NCBI GenBank assembly: GCA_028289645.1
Contig: JANQOK010000014.1
Span: 1 to 64,000 of the forward strand
DNA length: 64,000 bases
Direction of reading: 5' to 3'
DNA from: Anderseniella sp.
GTDB taxonomy: Bacteria > Pseudomonadota > Alphaproteobacteria > Rhizobiales > Aestuariivirgaceae
Both the position numbers and the translations under genes were made by a program. Positions 34,628 through 46,442 of this stretch are shown here, piece by piece (within the stretch, counting starts at the first letter, position 1; each line of letters opens with the position of its first letter). The notes under the pieces were generated by a model that ran no database searches, was not told where the DNA came from, and worked only from the letters and a program-made list of their open reading frames with translations.

Positions 34628-35548
34628 CTATTGAACCAGAATGCCGTCCGATGCCTCCATATCGATCCCTTTGATGTCCGCCCTGCCCGCAAGTATGGAA
34701 ATGTACTGCGCCACCGCCTTTGACCATGCCGCTGCGTCCAGCCAGGCAGCGATGCGCGCCTCAACGCTTTCAAACGGCAGTTGCTGGCCATCAATCTTTC
34801 GGTCCACCACCACCAGGTGGAAGCCGAAGCGGCTTTCGACCAGCTTCGGCTCGGCATCCCCGGCCGTGATGTTTTCCAGCGCCCGTTCAAATTCGGTCAC
34901 TGTCGACCCGGTGGTGATCTGACCCAGATTGCCGCCCTGGCGGCCTGACGGACAGTCCGAAAACTCTTCGGCAGCACCGGCGAACTCTTCCGGATGCTGG
35001 GCCAGATGAGCCGCAAGATTTTCAGCCTTGCCGCGCACCCTGCGCCGAGCATCGGTATCTGTGCTTTCGACAGCGAACAGAATGTGGCGCGCCTCGTAGA
35101 TCGTGTCGGAACAGAACCGGTGTTTGTTGACCGTGTAGATCCGGCGGCACTCTTCCTCTCCTGCCTGCGGCACATCAATTTCCCGCTCAATCAGCAGCCT
35201 TATGATGGCGTCCTCATCTGCCTCCTGCTGCCTCGCCGCGCCGGTCGCCACGGCACCCTGCACCCCGAGCCGGTCGGCCTCCTGCAGCAGCAGTTCGCGC
35301 ACCGCCAGGGCATGGGCTGCCTGCGCCAGCGCGGCTCCGGGTGTCTCTGCCGGATGGTTCTGGGCTTCGGCCATGATCTCGGCTTCCGCAATCAGCACGC
35401 CGTTGACCGTCACGTCCCTGATCACCCTGGCTGGCTTGGGCGGCACCTTGGTGTCCGGTTCGACATATCCGTCATAACCGGTCTGCGCAGTCTCCTTCCT
35501 GCCCGGTTCACGAACATGCAGGGTCGGGTTCTGGTAGATCGAGGTCAT
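34628..35548 (-). CDS. Parvulin-type peptidyl-prolyl isomerase of the nar operon
   Basis: A 306-residue protein with a helical N-terminal region and a PpiC/parvulin domain at about 140-250. The domain signatures are YEARHILFAVE, FSDCPSGRQGGNLGQI and ESRFGFHLVVVDR. There is no signal peptide, so it should act in the cytoplasm, like NifM. It starts six bases after narI, and the same arrangement is known in other narGHJI clusters, suggesting help in folding the nitrate reductase. Confidence 0.88.
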   Translation of the reverse strand: MTSIYQNPTLHVREPGRKETAQTGYDGYVEPDTKVPPKPARVIRDVTVNGVLIAEAEIMAEAQNHPAETPGAALAQAAHALAVRELLLQEADRLGVQGAVATGAARQQEADEDAIIRLLIEREIDVPQAGEEECRRIYTVNKHRFCSDTIYEARHILFAVESTDTDARRRVRGKAENLAAHLAQHPEEFAGAAEEFSDCPSGRQGGNLGQITTGSTVTEFERALENITAGDAEPKLVESRFGFHLVVVDRKIDGQQLPFESVEARIAAWLDAAAWSKAVAQYISILAGRADIKGIDMEASDGILVQ

Positions 35549-35554
35549 GGATTG

Positions 35555-36271
35555 TCACTCCGCCGGCAGCCGCGACGTACCGCGACGGTTGCGTTCCCGG
35601 ACCACCTGGTAACCGGGCCGCCAGAAATAGCGCACCGGAACCGACAGCATGTGCACCAGCCTGGAGAACGGGAAAATCAGGAAGATCGTCAGACCAAGCA
35701 GGATATGGGCCTGGTACGGCCATGCCTGCGCAGCCACAAGAGCGGCCGTGCCGTCAATCTGCAGGGTCAGGATACGCTGAGCCCATTCCGACAGCGCCAG
35801 CATGACGCCGGCGTCTTCATGCTGAAGCGAATACGGCACTGTGATCAGGCCAAGCGTCAGCTGCACCCACAAAATGACGAGGATGGCATTGTCGGCAAAC
35901 GTCGAGGTGACGCGGATGCGCGGATCGAAGAACCGCCGGTGCATCAGCATGCACAGGCCAATGAAACAGATGATGCCGGCAATCGAACCTGCGACAATCG
36001 CAAGCAACTGCTTGGATTCCGCCGCCAGGAAATGCTCGTAGACCGAATGCGGTGTCAGAAGTCCGACAGTGTGCCCGAGCAGCAGGAACAGGATGCCGAC
36101 ATGGAACATTACGGACCCCCAGACAAGCTGCTTGCGGCGCAGCAACTGGGATGATCCCGAACGCCACGAATACGGCTCGCGGTCGTAGCGCAGGATGGAA
36201 CCGATGATCATGATCGCCAGCGCCACATACGGATAAACGGTAAACAGCAGGGTGTTGATGTAACTGGGCAT
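35555..36271 (-). CDS. narI: Respiratory nitrate reductase gamma subunit (cytochrome b)
   Basis: A 238-residue membrane anchor with five spans that carries two b hemes and oxidises quinol. Candidate ligand histidines are in MFHVGILFLLLGHTVGL and AHILLGLTIF...SRLVHMLSVP. The ATG lies one base after the narJ stop, and the GGAGG in the last codons of narJ serves it. Confidence 0.95.
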   Translation of the reverse strand: MPSYINTLLFTVYPYVALAIMIIGSILRYDREPYSWRSGSSQLLRRKQLVWGSVMFHVGILFLLLGHTVGLLTPHSVYEHFLAAESKQLLAIVAGSIAGIICFIGLCMLMHRRFFDPRIRVTSTFADNAILVILWVQLTLGLITVPYSLQHEDAGVMLALSEWAQRILTLQIDGTAALVAAQAWPYQAHILLGLTIFLIFPFSRLVHMLSVPVRYFWRPGYQVVRERNRRGTSRLPAE

Positions 36272-36272
36272 G

Positions 36273-36997
36273 TCAGCCTCCTAACCGGGTGGGTTGGCCG
36301 GGCACTTGATCGTCCGGTTTACGTTGATAAGCACGCATCTGGCGTTGGATCCGGTCAGGCCCGCAGGCGCCTTCCCCGGCATTGCCGCCGAAGGTGACCG
36401 CCTCTTCCTCCCAGATGCGATCCAGCGCCTCCAGGTCATTCGGGTCATGCTCCGGCACCGCCAGCAGCTCGCGCACCAGCTTTGCATCAGGCTTTCCCCT
36501 GGCGATGCTCTCGAGCGCAACGAAGGCGTTGACGTAAACCGACTCGCGCTTGCGCAGGCGCTGCTTCAGGGCAGTGATGATGTGTGCCGTCTGGCCCAGC
36601 AGCTCCCTGGCTTCTGCGGCCGGCTTGTTCGACAGGTATTCCAGGAACATCGGCAGAAAATCGGGAAGTTCCTTGGCATCGATCTCGAAACCGTCTGCCT
36701 CGTACATGCCCATCAGGTCGACCATCGCCTGACCGCGGTCACGGCTTTCTCCGTGCACATGTTCAAACAGATGCAGCGACAGCGTACGGGTGCGGTCAAA
36801 CAGGAACACATAGCGCTCCTGCGCATCGTACAGGTCCAGCCTGCCGATATCATCGATCAGGCGGGTGACCAGTTTCAGTTCCCGGTCATCCAGCGCCGCA
36901 TCTTCTTCAAGCGCCGTCTTCAACTCCGGCAGGCCGCTTAGCAACTCCGCCGACGGATAGGTGAGCAGCAGCGACAGGACTTTCAGGGTTATATTCA

Positions 36998-37001
<4 letters not shown>
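36273..37001 (-). CDS. narJ: Nitrate reductase assembly chaperone NarJ
   Basis: A 242-residue cytosolic chaperone that inserts the molybdenum cofactor into NarG and is not part of the final enzyme. It has the all-helical TorD/NarJ type sequence: LKVLSLLLTYPSAELL at the start, LSLHLFEHVHGESRDRGQAM, and DFLPMFLEYLS. It overlaps narH by four bases. Confidence 0.95.
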
Positions 37002-38532
<1,531 letters not shown>

Positions 38533-38536
<4 letters not shown>

Positions 38537-41500
38537 TCTGCTGCCTCCACTTTGGGGGTTGCCGGTTCGAGATACGGACCTTCCATCCAGTCGACCTTGT
38601 CTAGCTTGTGGACCACCACGAACTCGTCTCGGTTGGATCCGACCGTGCCGTAATAGTTGAAGCCGTACGACTGCTGGGCGTAGCCGCCGATCATATGCGT
38701 CGGCTTGGTGATCGCACGGGTGACCGAGTTGTGAATGCCGCCGCGCTGTCCGGTCAGTTGCGAGCCCGGCGTGTTCACGATCTTTTCCTGCGCGTGGTAC
38801 ATGTAGATCGTGCCTTCCTTCATGCGCTGGGAGACGACGACCCGGGCTGAAATCGCCCCATTGCTGTTGAACACCTCGACCCAGTCATTGTCGACAAGCT
38901 GCGCCTTGGTAGCATCCGTTTCCGATATCCAGACCACCGGACCGCCACGGTTCAGCGTCAGCATCATCAGGTTGTCGGAATAGGTCGAGTGAATGCCCCA
39001 TTTCTGGTGCGGTGTGATGAAGTTCAGCACCACCTGGGGTTTGCCGTTCGACTTGGCCTCGATCACCGGGTTGATCGACTTGGTGTCGATCGGTGGCCGG
39101 TAGACGCAGAACGCCTCGCCGAAGGCGCGCATCCACAGGTGATCCTGGTACAGCTGCTGGCGTCCTGTCAGAGTGCGCCACGGTATCAGCTCATGGACAT
39201 TGGTGTAGCCGGCATTGTAGCAGACCTTCTCGCTTTCAATGCCCGACCAGGTCGGCGAAGAGATGATCTTTCTGGGCTGTGCAACCACGTCCCGGAAGCG
39301 GATTTTCTCGTCCTCCTTGGGTATCGCCAGATGGGCATGTTCGAGACCGGTTGCCTTGGACAGCGCGTCCCAGGCTTTGACCGCCACTTCGCCGTTTGTC
39401 TCCGGCGCCAGCGACAGGATCACCTCGGTGGCGTCAATATCCGTATCGATGCGCGGCCGGCCCTGGGTTGCACCTTCTTCGGTTACAACGCCGTTCAGGT
39501 TGCCGAGCAGTTCAACTTCGTGCTCGGTGTTCCACGCGATGCCCTTGCCACCATTGCCGAGCTTGTCCATCAGCGGCCCAAGTGCGGTGAAGCGCTTGTA
39601 CAGGTTCGGATAGTCCCGTTCCACCACGGCGACCGTCGGCATGGTCTTGCCGGGCACCGGCTCCACTTCACCAGCCTTCCAGTTCTTGACATCCAGCGGC
39701 TGGGCAAGTTCGCCCGGCGTGTCATGCAGAATGGGAACAAGCACCACATCCTTTTCCACGCCGAGGATTTCCGGAGACACCTCGGAGAACTTTTCCGCCA
39801 GTCCCTTGAAAATGTCCCAGTCACTGCGGGCGCCCCATGCCGGGTCAGCGGCACTGGTCAGCGGATGGATGAACGGGTGCATGTCCGACGTATTGAGATC
39901 GTTCTTCTCGTACCAGGTGGCCGTCGGCAGCACGATGTCGGAATACATGCAGGTGGTCGACATCCTGAAATCCAGCGTCACCAGCAGGTCAAGCTTTCCT
40001 TCCGGCGCTTCGTCATGCCAGTTGACTTCAGCAGCCCGTACCCGGCCCTCGTCGCCGAGATCCTTGCCCATGACGCCATGCGAGGTGCCGAGCAGGTGCT
40101 TCAGGAAGTACTCGTGGCCCTTGCCCGACGAGCCCAGCAGGTTTGAACGCCACACGAACAGGTTGCGCGGCCAGTTGGCCTCATCGTCCGGGTCTTCGCA
40201 CGACATCTGAAGTTTGCCGGCCTTCAACTGCGCGGCGACATAGTCTTTCGGGTCCTTGTTGGCCTTGGCGGCCGCGGCCGCGACTTCAAGCGGGTTGGTC
40301 TTGAGCTGCGGGGCGGACGGCAGCCAGCCCATGCGTTCAGCCCGGATGTTGTAGTCGATCAGAGACCCGTCCCAAGGCCCGTCGGGCGCCGTCGGCGATA
40401 GGATCTCGTCCACCTTGAGAGTTTCGTAGCGCCACTGGTCGGTGTGGGCATAGAAGAACGAGGTCGAGTTCATCTGCCGCGGCGGACGGTTCCAGTCAAG
40501 ACCGAAGGCGAGCGGCAGCCAGCCGGTCTGCGGCCGCAGCTTCTCCTGGCCGACATAGTGGCTCCAGCCGCCGCCGGACTGGCCGACACAACCGCACATC
40601 ACCAACAGGTTGATGATGCCGCGGTAGTTCATGTCCATATGGTACCAGTGGTTCAGACCGGCCCCAAGAATAACCATCGAACGGCCCTTGGTCTTTTCCG
40701 CATTGGAGGCAAACTCGCGGGCAACCGCGATAATCTGGTCACGCGGCACGCCGGTTATCTGCTCGGCCCAGGCCGGCGTGTACGGCAGGTCGTCATCATA
40801 GGACTTGGCCGAATTGCCGTCGCGCAGGCCGCGATCGAGACCGTAATTGGCCACGAACAGGTCGAACACGGTAGCCACCAGCGTGTCGGCACCGTTCAGT
40901 TTGACAGATCGTGCCGGCACAGAGCGCACCAGCACGCTGTCATGATCGGTGCCTTCGAAGTGGTCGTGTTCGCGGTTACCGAAGTACGGGAAGGCGACCG
41001 GCGCTGCCTCGTCATGGTCCTGATCGAGGATCAGGCTCATGGCGAGCTCGACATCCTTCCCCTTCCCGTCCCTGGCCTCCAGATTCCACTTGCCATGCTC
41101 GCCCCAGCGGAATCCTACGGAGCCGTTTGGCGCCACCAGTTTCCTGGTATTGCCGTCAATTGCGACTGTCTTCCAGTCAGGATTGTTTTTCTCGCCAAGC
41201 GCACCCCGGATATCGGAGGCCCGCACCAGCCGGTCCGGCACATAGTGGCCGTCTTTCTTGACCAGCTTCACCAGCATCGGCATGTCGGTGTAGCGGCGGC
41301 AGTAGTCTTCAAAGTACTCCGCCTGCCGGTCGAGATGAAACTCCCTGAGGATCACGTGCCCGATGGCCATGGCCAGCGCGGCATCGGTGCCCTGCTTGGG
41401 ATGCAGCCACATGTCTGAGAACTTTGCGGCCTCGGAGTAATCCGGCGACACCACCACGGACTTGGCGCCTTTGTAGCGGGCTTCGGTATAGAAATGCGCA

Positions 41501-42291
41501 TCCGGTGTGCGGGTCTGGGGCACGTTTGAGCCCCACAGCATCAGGAAGCCGGAATTGTACCAGTCGGCACTTTCAGGCACGTCGGTCTGCTCGCCCCAGG
41601 TCATCGGAGACGCTGGCGGCAGGTCGCAGTACCAGTCGTAGAACGACATGCACACACCGCCCATCAGGGACAGGTAGCGCGACCCTGCGGCATAGGAGAC
41701 CATCGACATGGCCGGAATCGGCGAGAAACCGATGACCCGGTCCGGGCCCCATTTCTTCACCGTGTAGGCATTTGCGGCCGCAATGATTTCGTTGACTTCT
41801 TCCCACTTGGCGCGAACGAACCCGCCGTGTCCGCGCACCTGGACGTAGTCCCGGCGCTTGTTCGGATCTTCCTGAATGGCAGTCCAGGCGGCAACCGGCG
41901 TGCGCACCGCGCGCTCCTTGCGCCACTGCTTTAACAGCCTGGCCCGCACCAGCGGGTATTTGACCCGGTTGGCTGAGTACATGTACCAGCTGTAGCTGGC
42001 CCCGCGCGAGCAGCCGCGAGGTTCATGGTTGGGCAGGTCCGGCCGGGTGCGCGGATAGTCGGTCTGCTGGGTTTCCCAGGTAACAATGCCACCCTTCACA
42101 TAGATCTTCCACGAGCATGAACCGGTGCAGTTGGCGCCATGGGTGGAGCGCACAACCTTGTCGTGCTGCCAGCGTTTCCGGTAGCTGTCTTCCCACGAGC
42201 GGTCCTCATTGGTGGTTACGCCATGGCCTTTCGAAAACGTGCCGATGTTCTTGCGGGCCAGGAAGTTGAGACGGTTGAGCAGGTTACTCAT
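38533..42291 (-). CDS. narG: Respiratory nitrate reductase alpha subunit
   Basis: A 1252-residue molybdo-bis-MGD enzyme that reduces nitrate to nitrite at the inner face of the membrane. The N-terminal FS0 cluster has H51 with C55, C59 and C94 (HGANCTGSC, RGCSRG). The Mo ligand Asp is D223 in YDWYCDLPPAS. There is no twin-arginine signal, as expected for cytoplasmic NarG. The ATG at 42291 (MSNLLNRLNFLAR) is the family start; the frame stays open upstream through the hairpin and into narK2, which is rejected. Confidence 0.97.
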
Positions 42292-42320
42292 TTCGGTTTT
42301 CTCCAGTCTGTTCGATGGTG

Positions 42321-42340
42321 CGGCGCGCTCGCACGCGCCG
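42321..42340 (-). other. GC-rich hairpin between narK2 and narG
   Basis: CGGCGCG and CGCGCCG (7-bp stem, 6-base loop) lie in the 64-base gap before narG. There is no T-run. It may mark mRNA processing or adjust narG expression relative to the transporters. Confidence 0.45.
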
Positions 42341-42355
42341 ATCACTCTGTTCAGA

Positions 42356-43963
42356 TCACGGGTTTTGCACGTAGGCGTTCTTGCGCAGGTAGAACCACCA
42401 GTTGATGGCAATGCACAGCATGTAGAAGGCGGCAAAGCCGTATAGGGCCAATTCCGGCGTCGCCAACTTGATCTGCTCGCCCAGCACCTTCGGAATGATG
42501 AAGGCGCCGTAGGCGGCAACCGCCGAGGTCCAGCCGAGAACCGGACCCGCCTGCTCCTTGTCGAACACGATGGCGATGGTGCGGAAGGTCGAGCCGTTGC
42601 CGATGCCAGTCGCGGTGAACAGCACCAGGAACAACAGCAGGAACGGCACGAAATACTGTTCCGGCGTTGCCGAGGCATAGGCCTGCTTCATGAAATAGGC
42701 GACACCCAGGGCACTTGCGACCATGACCACAGAAATGATCTGGGTGACTTTGGCACCGCCGATCTTGTCGGAGATCATGCCGCCGATCGGCCTGATCAAC
42801 GCACCGATGAACGGGCCCATCCAGGCATACATCAGGGCGCTGGGACCGTTCGGGTTCACCGTGTCATGGGTCAGCACGCCATCGACCACCACGTGCTGGA
42901 AGCCGAAGATCACCTTGATGGCCAGCGCAAAGGCAGCCGAATAGCCGATGAACGATCCAAACGTCATCGTATAGATGATGGTCATAGCCCAGGTGTGCTT
43001 GTTACCGAAGATCTGGTACTGCCGGGTCAGGTTGCGGCCGATCGGCCCCGGGATCATTTTCAACAGGAGGACCGTTGCCGCGATCACCAGCGGCAGCACG
43101 ATCCATTTCGATATATTCAGGCCTGATCCGCCAACGCTTTCCGGCAGCATGAACCAGAGCCCACCGGCCGCTGTAAGCATGCCGATCAGCAGCATGAATG
43201 TGATGGTTGCAAACGCCCCAAGCGGGTTGGAGATGTTTGGCGAGACATGTTCGTCGCGGATGTTGTTCATGCCGAACCAGCCAGCAATTGCCAGCGGGAT
43301 CAGGAACACCAGCCAGATGAAACCGGCATTCTGGATGTAGGTTTCCGAGCCGGCCGGGATCTTGCCGATCAGCGTGCCGCTGGTGTTCTGCAGGATCATG
43401 GCTTCACCACCGAATATGCCGATGGTCATGGCAAGCGGCACCAGGATCTGCATTGTCGTGACGCCGAAATTGCCCAGCCCGGCATTCATGCCCAGCGAAT
43501 ACCCTTGCGTCTTCTTGGGAAAGAAGAAACTGATGTTAGACATCGATGAGGCGAAATTGCCGCCACCGATGCCTGACAGGAAGGCCAGGATCTGGAACTG
43601 CCACAGTGGCGTGCTGGGATCGCTCAGGGCAAACCCGGCACCAGCCGCGGGGATCATCAGCAACGCCGTTGTAAAGAAAATTGTGTTGCGTCCGCCGGCA
43701 ATGCGAATGAAGAACGTGCTGGGTATTCTGAGCGTTGCCCCGGTCAGGCCGGCAATCGCTGCCAGGGTAAACAGTTCGGATTTCTCGAACGGAAATCCCA
43801 GGTTCAGCATCTGAACCGTGATGATCCCCCAGTACAGCCACACGGCAAATCCACACAGCAGGCTGGGAATGGAGATCCACAGGTTCCTGTTGGCAATCGA
43901 CTTGCCTTCCTTTTCCCAGAAGGCGTTGTCTTCCGGATTCCAGTTGCGAAGGTCTTGTCCCAC
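42356..43963 (-). CDS. narK: Nitrate/nitrite transporter, NarK2-type
   Basis: A 535-residue major-facilitator protein of the NNP family with about 12 to 14 spans. Nitrate-signature-like motifs are FLSGIGGGNFASSMSNISFF and GMNAGLGNFGVTTMQ. NarK2-type members usually exchange nitrate for nitrite. In some denitrifiers, such as Paracoccus, NarK1 and NarK2 are one fused protein; here they are two genes, with the NarK1-like gene just upstream. Confidence 0.92.
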   Translation of the reverse strand: MGQDLRNWNPEDNAFWEKEGKSIANRNLWISIPSLLCGFAVWLYWGIITVQMLNLGFPFEKSELFTLAAIAGLTGATLRIPSTFFIRIAGGRNTIFFTTALLMIPAAGAGFALSDPSTPLWQFQILAFLSGIGGGNFASSMSNISFFFPKKTQGYSLGMNAGLGNFGVTTMQILVPLAMTIGIFGGEAMILQNTSGTLIGKIPAGSETYIQNAGFIWLVFLIPLAIAGWFGMNNIRDEHVSPNISNPLGAFATITFMLLIGMLTAAGGLWFMLPESVGGSGLNISKWIVLPLVIAATVLLLKMIPGPIGRNLTRQYQIFGNKHTWAMTIIYTMTFGSFIGYSAAFALAIKVIFGFQHVVVDGVLTHDTVNPNGPSALMYAWMGPFIGALIRPIGGMISDKIGGAKVTQIISVVMVASALGVAYFMKQAYASATPEQYFVPFLLLFLVLFTATGIGNGSTFRTIAIVFDKEQAGPVLGWTSAVAAYGAFIIPKVLGEQIKLATPELALYGFAAFYMLCIAINWWFYLRKNAYVQNP

Positions 43964-44040
43964 GTCATTCTCCTGTTTCGGTGCAGGCAGCGAGCCGCCC
44001 GCTCAATCGGTTCACCGGGCGAATCCGGCCTGTCGTCCAG

Positions 44041-44070
44041 GGACCAGGCCGCCGCTGGCGGCCTGCGTCC
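44041..44070 (-). other. Strong hairpin between narK1 and narK2
   Basis: CAGGCCGCC-GCT-GGCGGCCTG (9-bp perfect stem at 44045-44065) is extended by GGAC and GTCC at the outer ends. It begins nine bases after the narK1 stop and has no T-run on either strand. It is probably an mRNA stability or partial termination element. Confidence 0.6.
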
Positions 44071-44078
44071 AAGTGTTG

Positions 44079-45446
44079 CTATTCGGCTGGCTTGAGGTCA
44101 CCCGCAGCAGCTTTGCCCTTTGGCTCAGCCTGCGGTTTTTCAAGCGGTTTATCAGGCACATCCGAGAGGTACTTCTCGGCTTCCAGGCCAGGATGACGGG
44201 CCCGCTCCATGCGCCGGATTGCAACGTGCATCCAGATGGTGGAGATCGCGACCAGCGCGAACATCAACATGTAAGGAGCCGTCCACACGCCGGTATAGTC
44301 GAGCAGGATGCCGAATGAGATTGGCAGAATGAATCCGCCCAGTCCGCCGATCATGCCGACCAGGCCGCCGACCGAACCAACATGATGCGGGTAGTAGACG
44401 GGGATGTGCTTGTACACAGCGGCCTTGCCCAGGCTCATGACGAAGCCGAGCACAACGGTCAGCGTCACGAACACTGCGACACTCAAGCCGATTTCAAACT
44501 GAATCGGTCCCTCGATGCCCTGCACCACATAGCTGGTGTTGGGATAGCTCATCAAAAACAGGCAGGCGAGCGAGACGATGAAGGTCAGGTACATCACGAA
44601 GCGCGCACCCCATTTGTCCGACATCCAGCCGCCCAGGGCACGGAACACCGAACCCGGCAGCGAATACAGCCCGGCAAATATGCCGGCTGTGGTCAGCGGC
44701 AGTCCGTACGCGCCCACATAGTAGCGCGGCAGGAAAGAGGCCAGCGCGACAAAGGCGCCGAACACGAAGAAGTAGTAGGTGGCGAAGCGCCAGACCTGGA
44801 TGTCCTTCAATGGCGCCAACTGTTCAGCCGCCGACACCGCCTTGCTGCCGGTTCTCTTGCGGCTGGCCTGGGCCGGGTCGTCCTTGGCCAGGACATAGAA
44901 CAACACCGCCGTGATCGCCAACACGATGGCATAGACCCGTGCAGTGCCCTCCCAGCCGATCGCCACCACCAGGAACGGGGCCGCGAAGTTGGTAACCGCC
45001 GCACCGACATTGCCTGCGCCGAAAATGCCGAGAGCAGTGCCCTGGCGCTCCTTTTCAAACCATTGCGAGACATAGGCCACGCCGACAATGAACGAACCGC
45101 CAGCAAGGCCGAGGCCAAGTGCTGCAATCAGGAAAACTTCGTAGGTCTGGACCGACGTCAGCAGCCATACCGCGACTGCCGTGACCATCATCTGCAGCGG
45201 AAACATCAATCGCCCGCCAAACTGCTCGGTCCACACACCAAGGAAGATGCGGCTAACCGATCCGGTCAGGACAGGCGTCGCGACCAGCAGGCCAAACTGC
45301 GTGTCCGACAGGCCAAGGTCTTGTTTGATCTTGACTCCGATAATCGAGAAAATCGTCCACACCGCAAAGCATACGGTGAACGCGAAAGTGCTTAGTCCCA
45401 GTGCCCTGTACTGGTCCGGGCGAGTGACACCATCAAGCGTGTGCAT
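44079..45446 (-). CDS. narK: Nitrate transporter, NarK1-type
   Basis: A 455-residue NNP-family major-facilitator protein with 12 spans. The two nitrate signatures are visible: GLAGGSFIVGVAYVSQWF...GAGNVGAAV in span 5 and GMIGGLGGFILPISFG in span 11. NarK1-type members are nitrate/proton symporters that start uptake. It is the first gene of the nar run, and an FNR-like box about 90 bases upstream fits anaerobic activation. Confidence 0.92.
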   Translation of the reverse strand: MHTLDGVTRPDQYRALGLSTFAFTVCFAVWTIFSIIGVKIKQDLGLSDTQFGLLVATPVLTGSVSRIFLGVWTEQFGGRLMFPLQMMVTAVAVWLLTSVQTYEVFLIAALGLGLAGGSFIVGVAYVSQWFEKERQGTALGIFGAGNVGAAVTNFAAPFLVVAIGWEGTARVYAIVLAITAVLFYVLAKDDPAQASRKRTGSKAVSAAEQLAPLKDIQVWRFATYYFFVFGAFVALASFLPRYYVGAYGLPLTTAGIFAGLYSLPGSVFRALGGWMSDKWGARFVMYLTFIVSLACLFLMSYPNTSYVVQGIEGPIQFEIGLSVAVFVTLTVVLGFVMSLGKAAVYKHIPVYYPHHVGSVGGLVGMIGGLGGFILPISFGILLDYTGVWTAPYMLMFALVAISTIWMHVAIRRMERARHPGLEAEKYLSDVPDKPLEKPQAEPKGKAAAGDLKPAE

Positions 45447-45535
45447 TGATCCAACCCCTCATGGTTTGCACAGGCATTTCGCCGTGCAGACTGGTTAAAG
45501 ACGGGACCAGAGTTGGCAATCGGGGCTTTGCGGGG

Positions 45536-45549
45536 TTGATCTATGTCAA
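45536..45549. promoter_or_regulatory. FNR/NarR-type box upstream of narK1
   Basis: TTGAT-CTAT-GTCAA matches the FNR consensus TTGAT-N4-ATCAA at nine of ten positions. Its centre is about 97 bases before the narK1 start, a normal place for an activator site at -41.5. Confidence 0.72.
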
Positions 45550-45672
45550 GGAATCCAATCGCAGGAAGACAAACAAATGTCTCAAGCGCACAAAGCAAGA
45601 CAACCATATGTGCCGGTCAAGAAAGCAAATTGCCGACAAGGCACAGGCTTGCTACAATAATCAATCAAGGTC

Positions 45673-45686
45673 TTGATATTTATCAA
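45673..45686. promoter_or_regulatory. Perfect FNR-type box overlapping the regulator's ribosome site
   Basis: TTGAT-ATTT-ATCAA is an exact FNR box. Its last two bases belong to the AAGGAG ribosome site of the Crp/Fnr gene that starts at 45698. A site this close to the start suggests repression, perhaps autorepression, more than activation. Confidence 0.78.
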
Positions 45687-45697
45687 GGAGAGGGAGC

Positions 45698-46396
45698 GTG
45701 CGAGCCAGCGATCTGCCGCAAGTCAGGGCATTGCGCCTGTTCAGCAGCATGGAGGAGAAACACTTCGATGCACTGATGGAGGTGTCGTACCTGCAGACCT
45801 TTCCGCCTCAGCTGGACCTCATTGCCGAAGGCGACCTGGCTGACTTTCTCTACATCGTTGTGGAAGGTTCGGTCGAACTGTACGCCCGCTCCAACGGACG
45901 GGAATCGGCCATGGGCCTGGTCCGCCCAGTCGGCACTTTCATCCTCGCAGCCGTGCTCAAGGATGCGGTCTATCTGATGTCGGCACGCACCGCGCAGCGG
46001 TCAAAAATCCTGCTGATACCGTCACAGAACATTCGGCAGGCGTTTCAGCAGGACGCCGAGTTCGCCCGCGCCATCGTGTTGGAGCTTGCAAGCTGCTATC
46101 GCGGCGTGGTGAAGGAGTACAAGGACCTTAAACTGCGAACCGCGGTTGAACGGCTCGCCAACCGGCTATTGCGTTACCACAACGACCAGGGCGCGAGTGG
46201 AACCCTCGAGTTGCCGCACGACAAGCGCACGCTGGCGTCCGTGCTTGGCATGACCCCGGAGAACCTGTCGCGGGCGTTCAACACCCTGAAGCCTTATGGT
46301 GTTGAAGTCGACGGCTCGACCATCACGCTTGCCGACCTGAAGTCCATGGAAACGCTGGCAAAGCCCAATCCGCTGATTGACGACCGCAGCACGTAG
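45698..46396 (+). CDS. Crp/Fnr-family regulator, NarR/DNR-like
   Basis: A 232-residue regulator with an N-terminal cyclic-nucleotide-type beta barrel (residues about 20-120), a long dimer helix and a C-terminal HTH. The recognition helix (TPENLSRAF) has the E..SR pattern of proteins reading TTGAT-N4-ATCAA. It lacks the N-terminal cysteines of FNR, so it does not carry a 4Fe-4S oxygen sensor. It begins with GTG after AAGGAG and is divergent from narK1. This is the arrangement of NarR, the nitrate/nitrite-responsive regulator of nar genes; an NO-responsive DNR-type protein is the alternative. Confidence 0.87.
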   Translation: MRASDLPQVRALRLFSSMEEKHFDALMEVSYLQTFPPQLDLIAEGDLADFLYIVVEGSVELYARSNGRESAMGLVRPVGTFILAAVLKDAVYLMSARTAQRSKILLIPSQNIRQAFQQDAEFARAIVLELASCYRGVVKEYKDLKLRTAVERLANRLLRYHNDQGASGTLELPHDKRTLASVLGMTPENLSRAFNTLKPYGVEVDGSTITLADLKSMETLAKPNPLIDDRST

Positions 46397-46442
46397 GAGA
46401 AATCGCAGTTCGCGCGCGAGAACGTGGTCAGAAATCCTCAAC

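Noticed and set aside
38989-40146. Long + strand open frame opposite narG
   Set aside because: Antisense shadow in a GC-rich gene. Histidine- and arginine-rich composition, no domain, no ribosome site.
42292-42678. An upstream extension of narG by 129 codons
   Set aside because: It is Arg/Ser/Cys-rich shadow sequence antisense in character, crosses the hairpin and overlaps narK2. The NarG family start lies at 42291.
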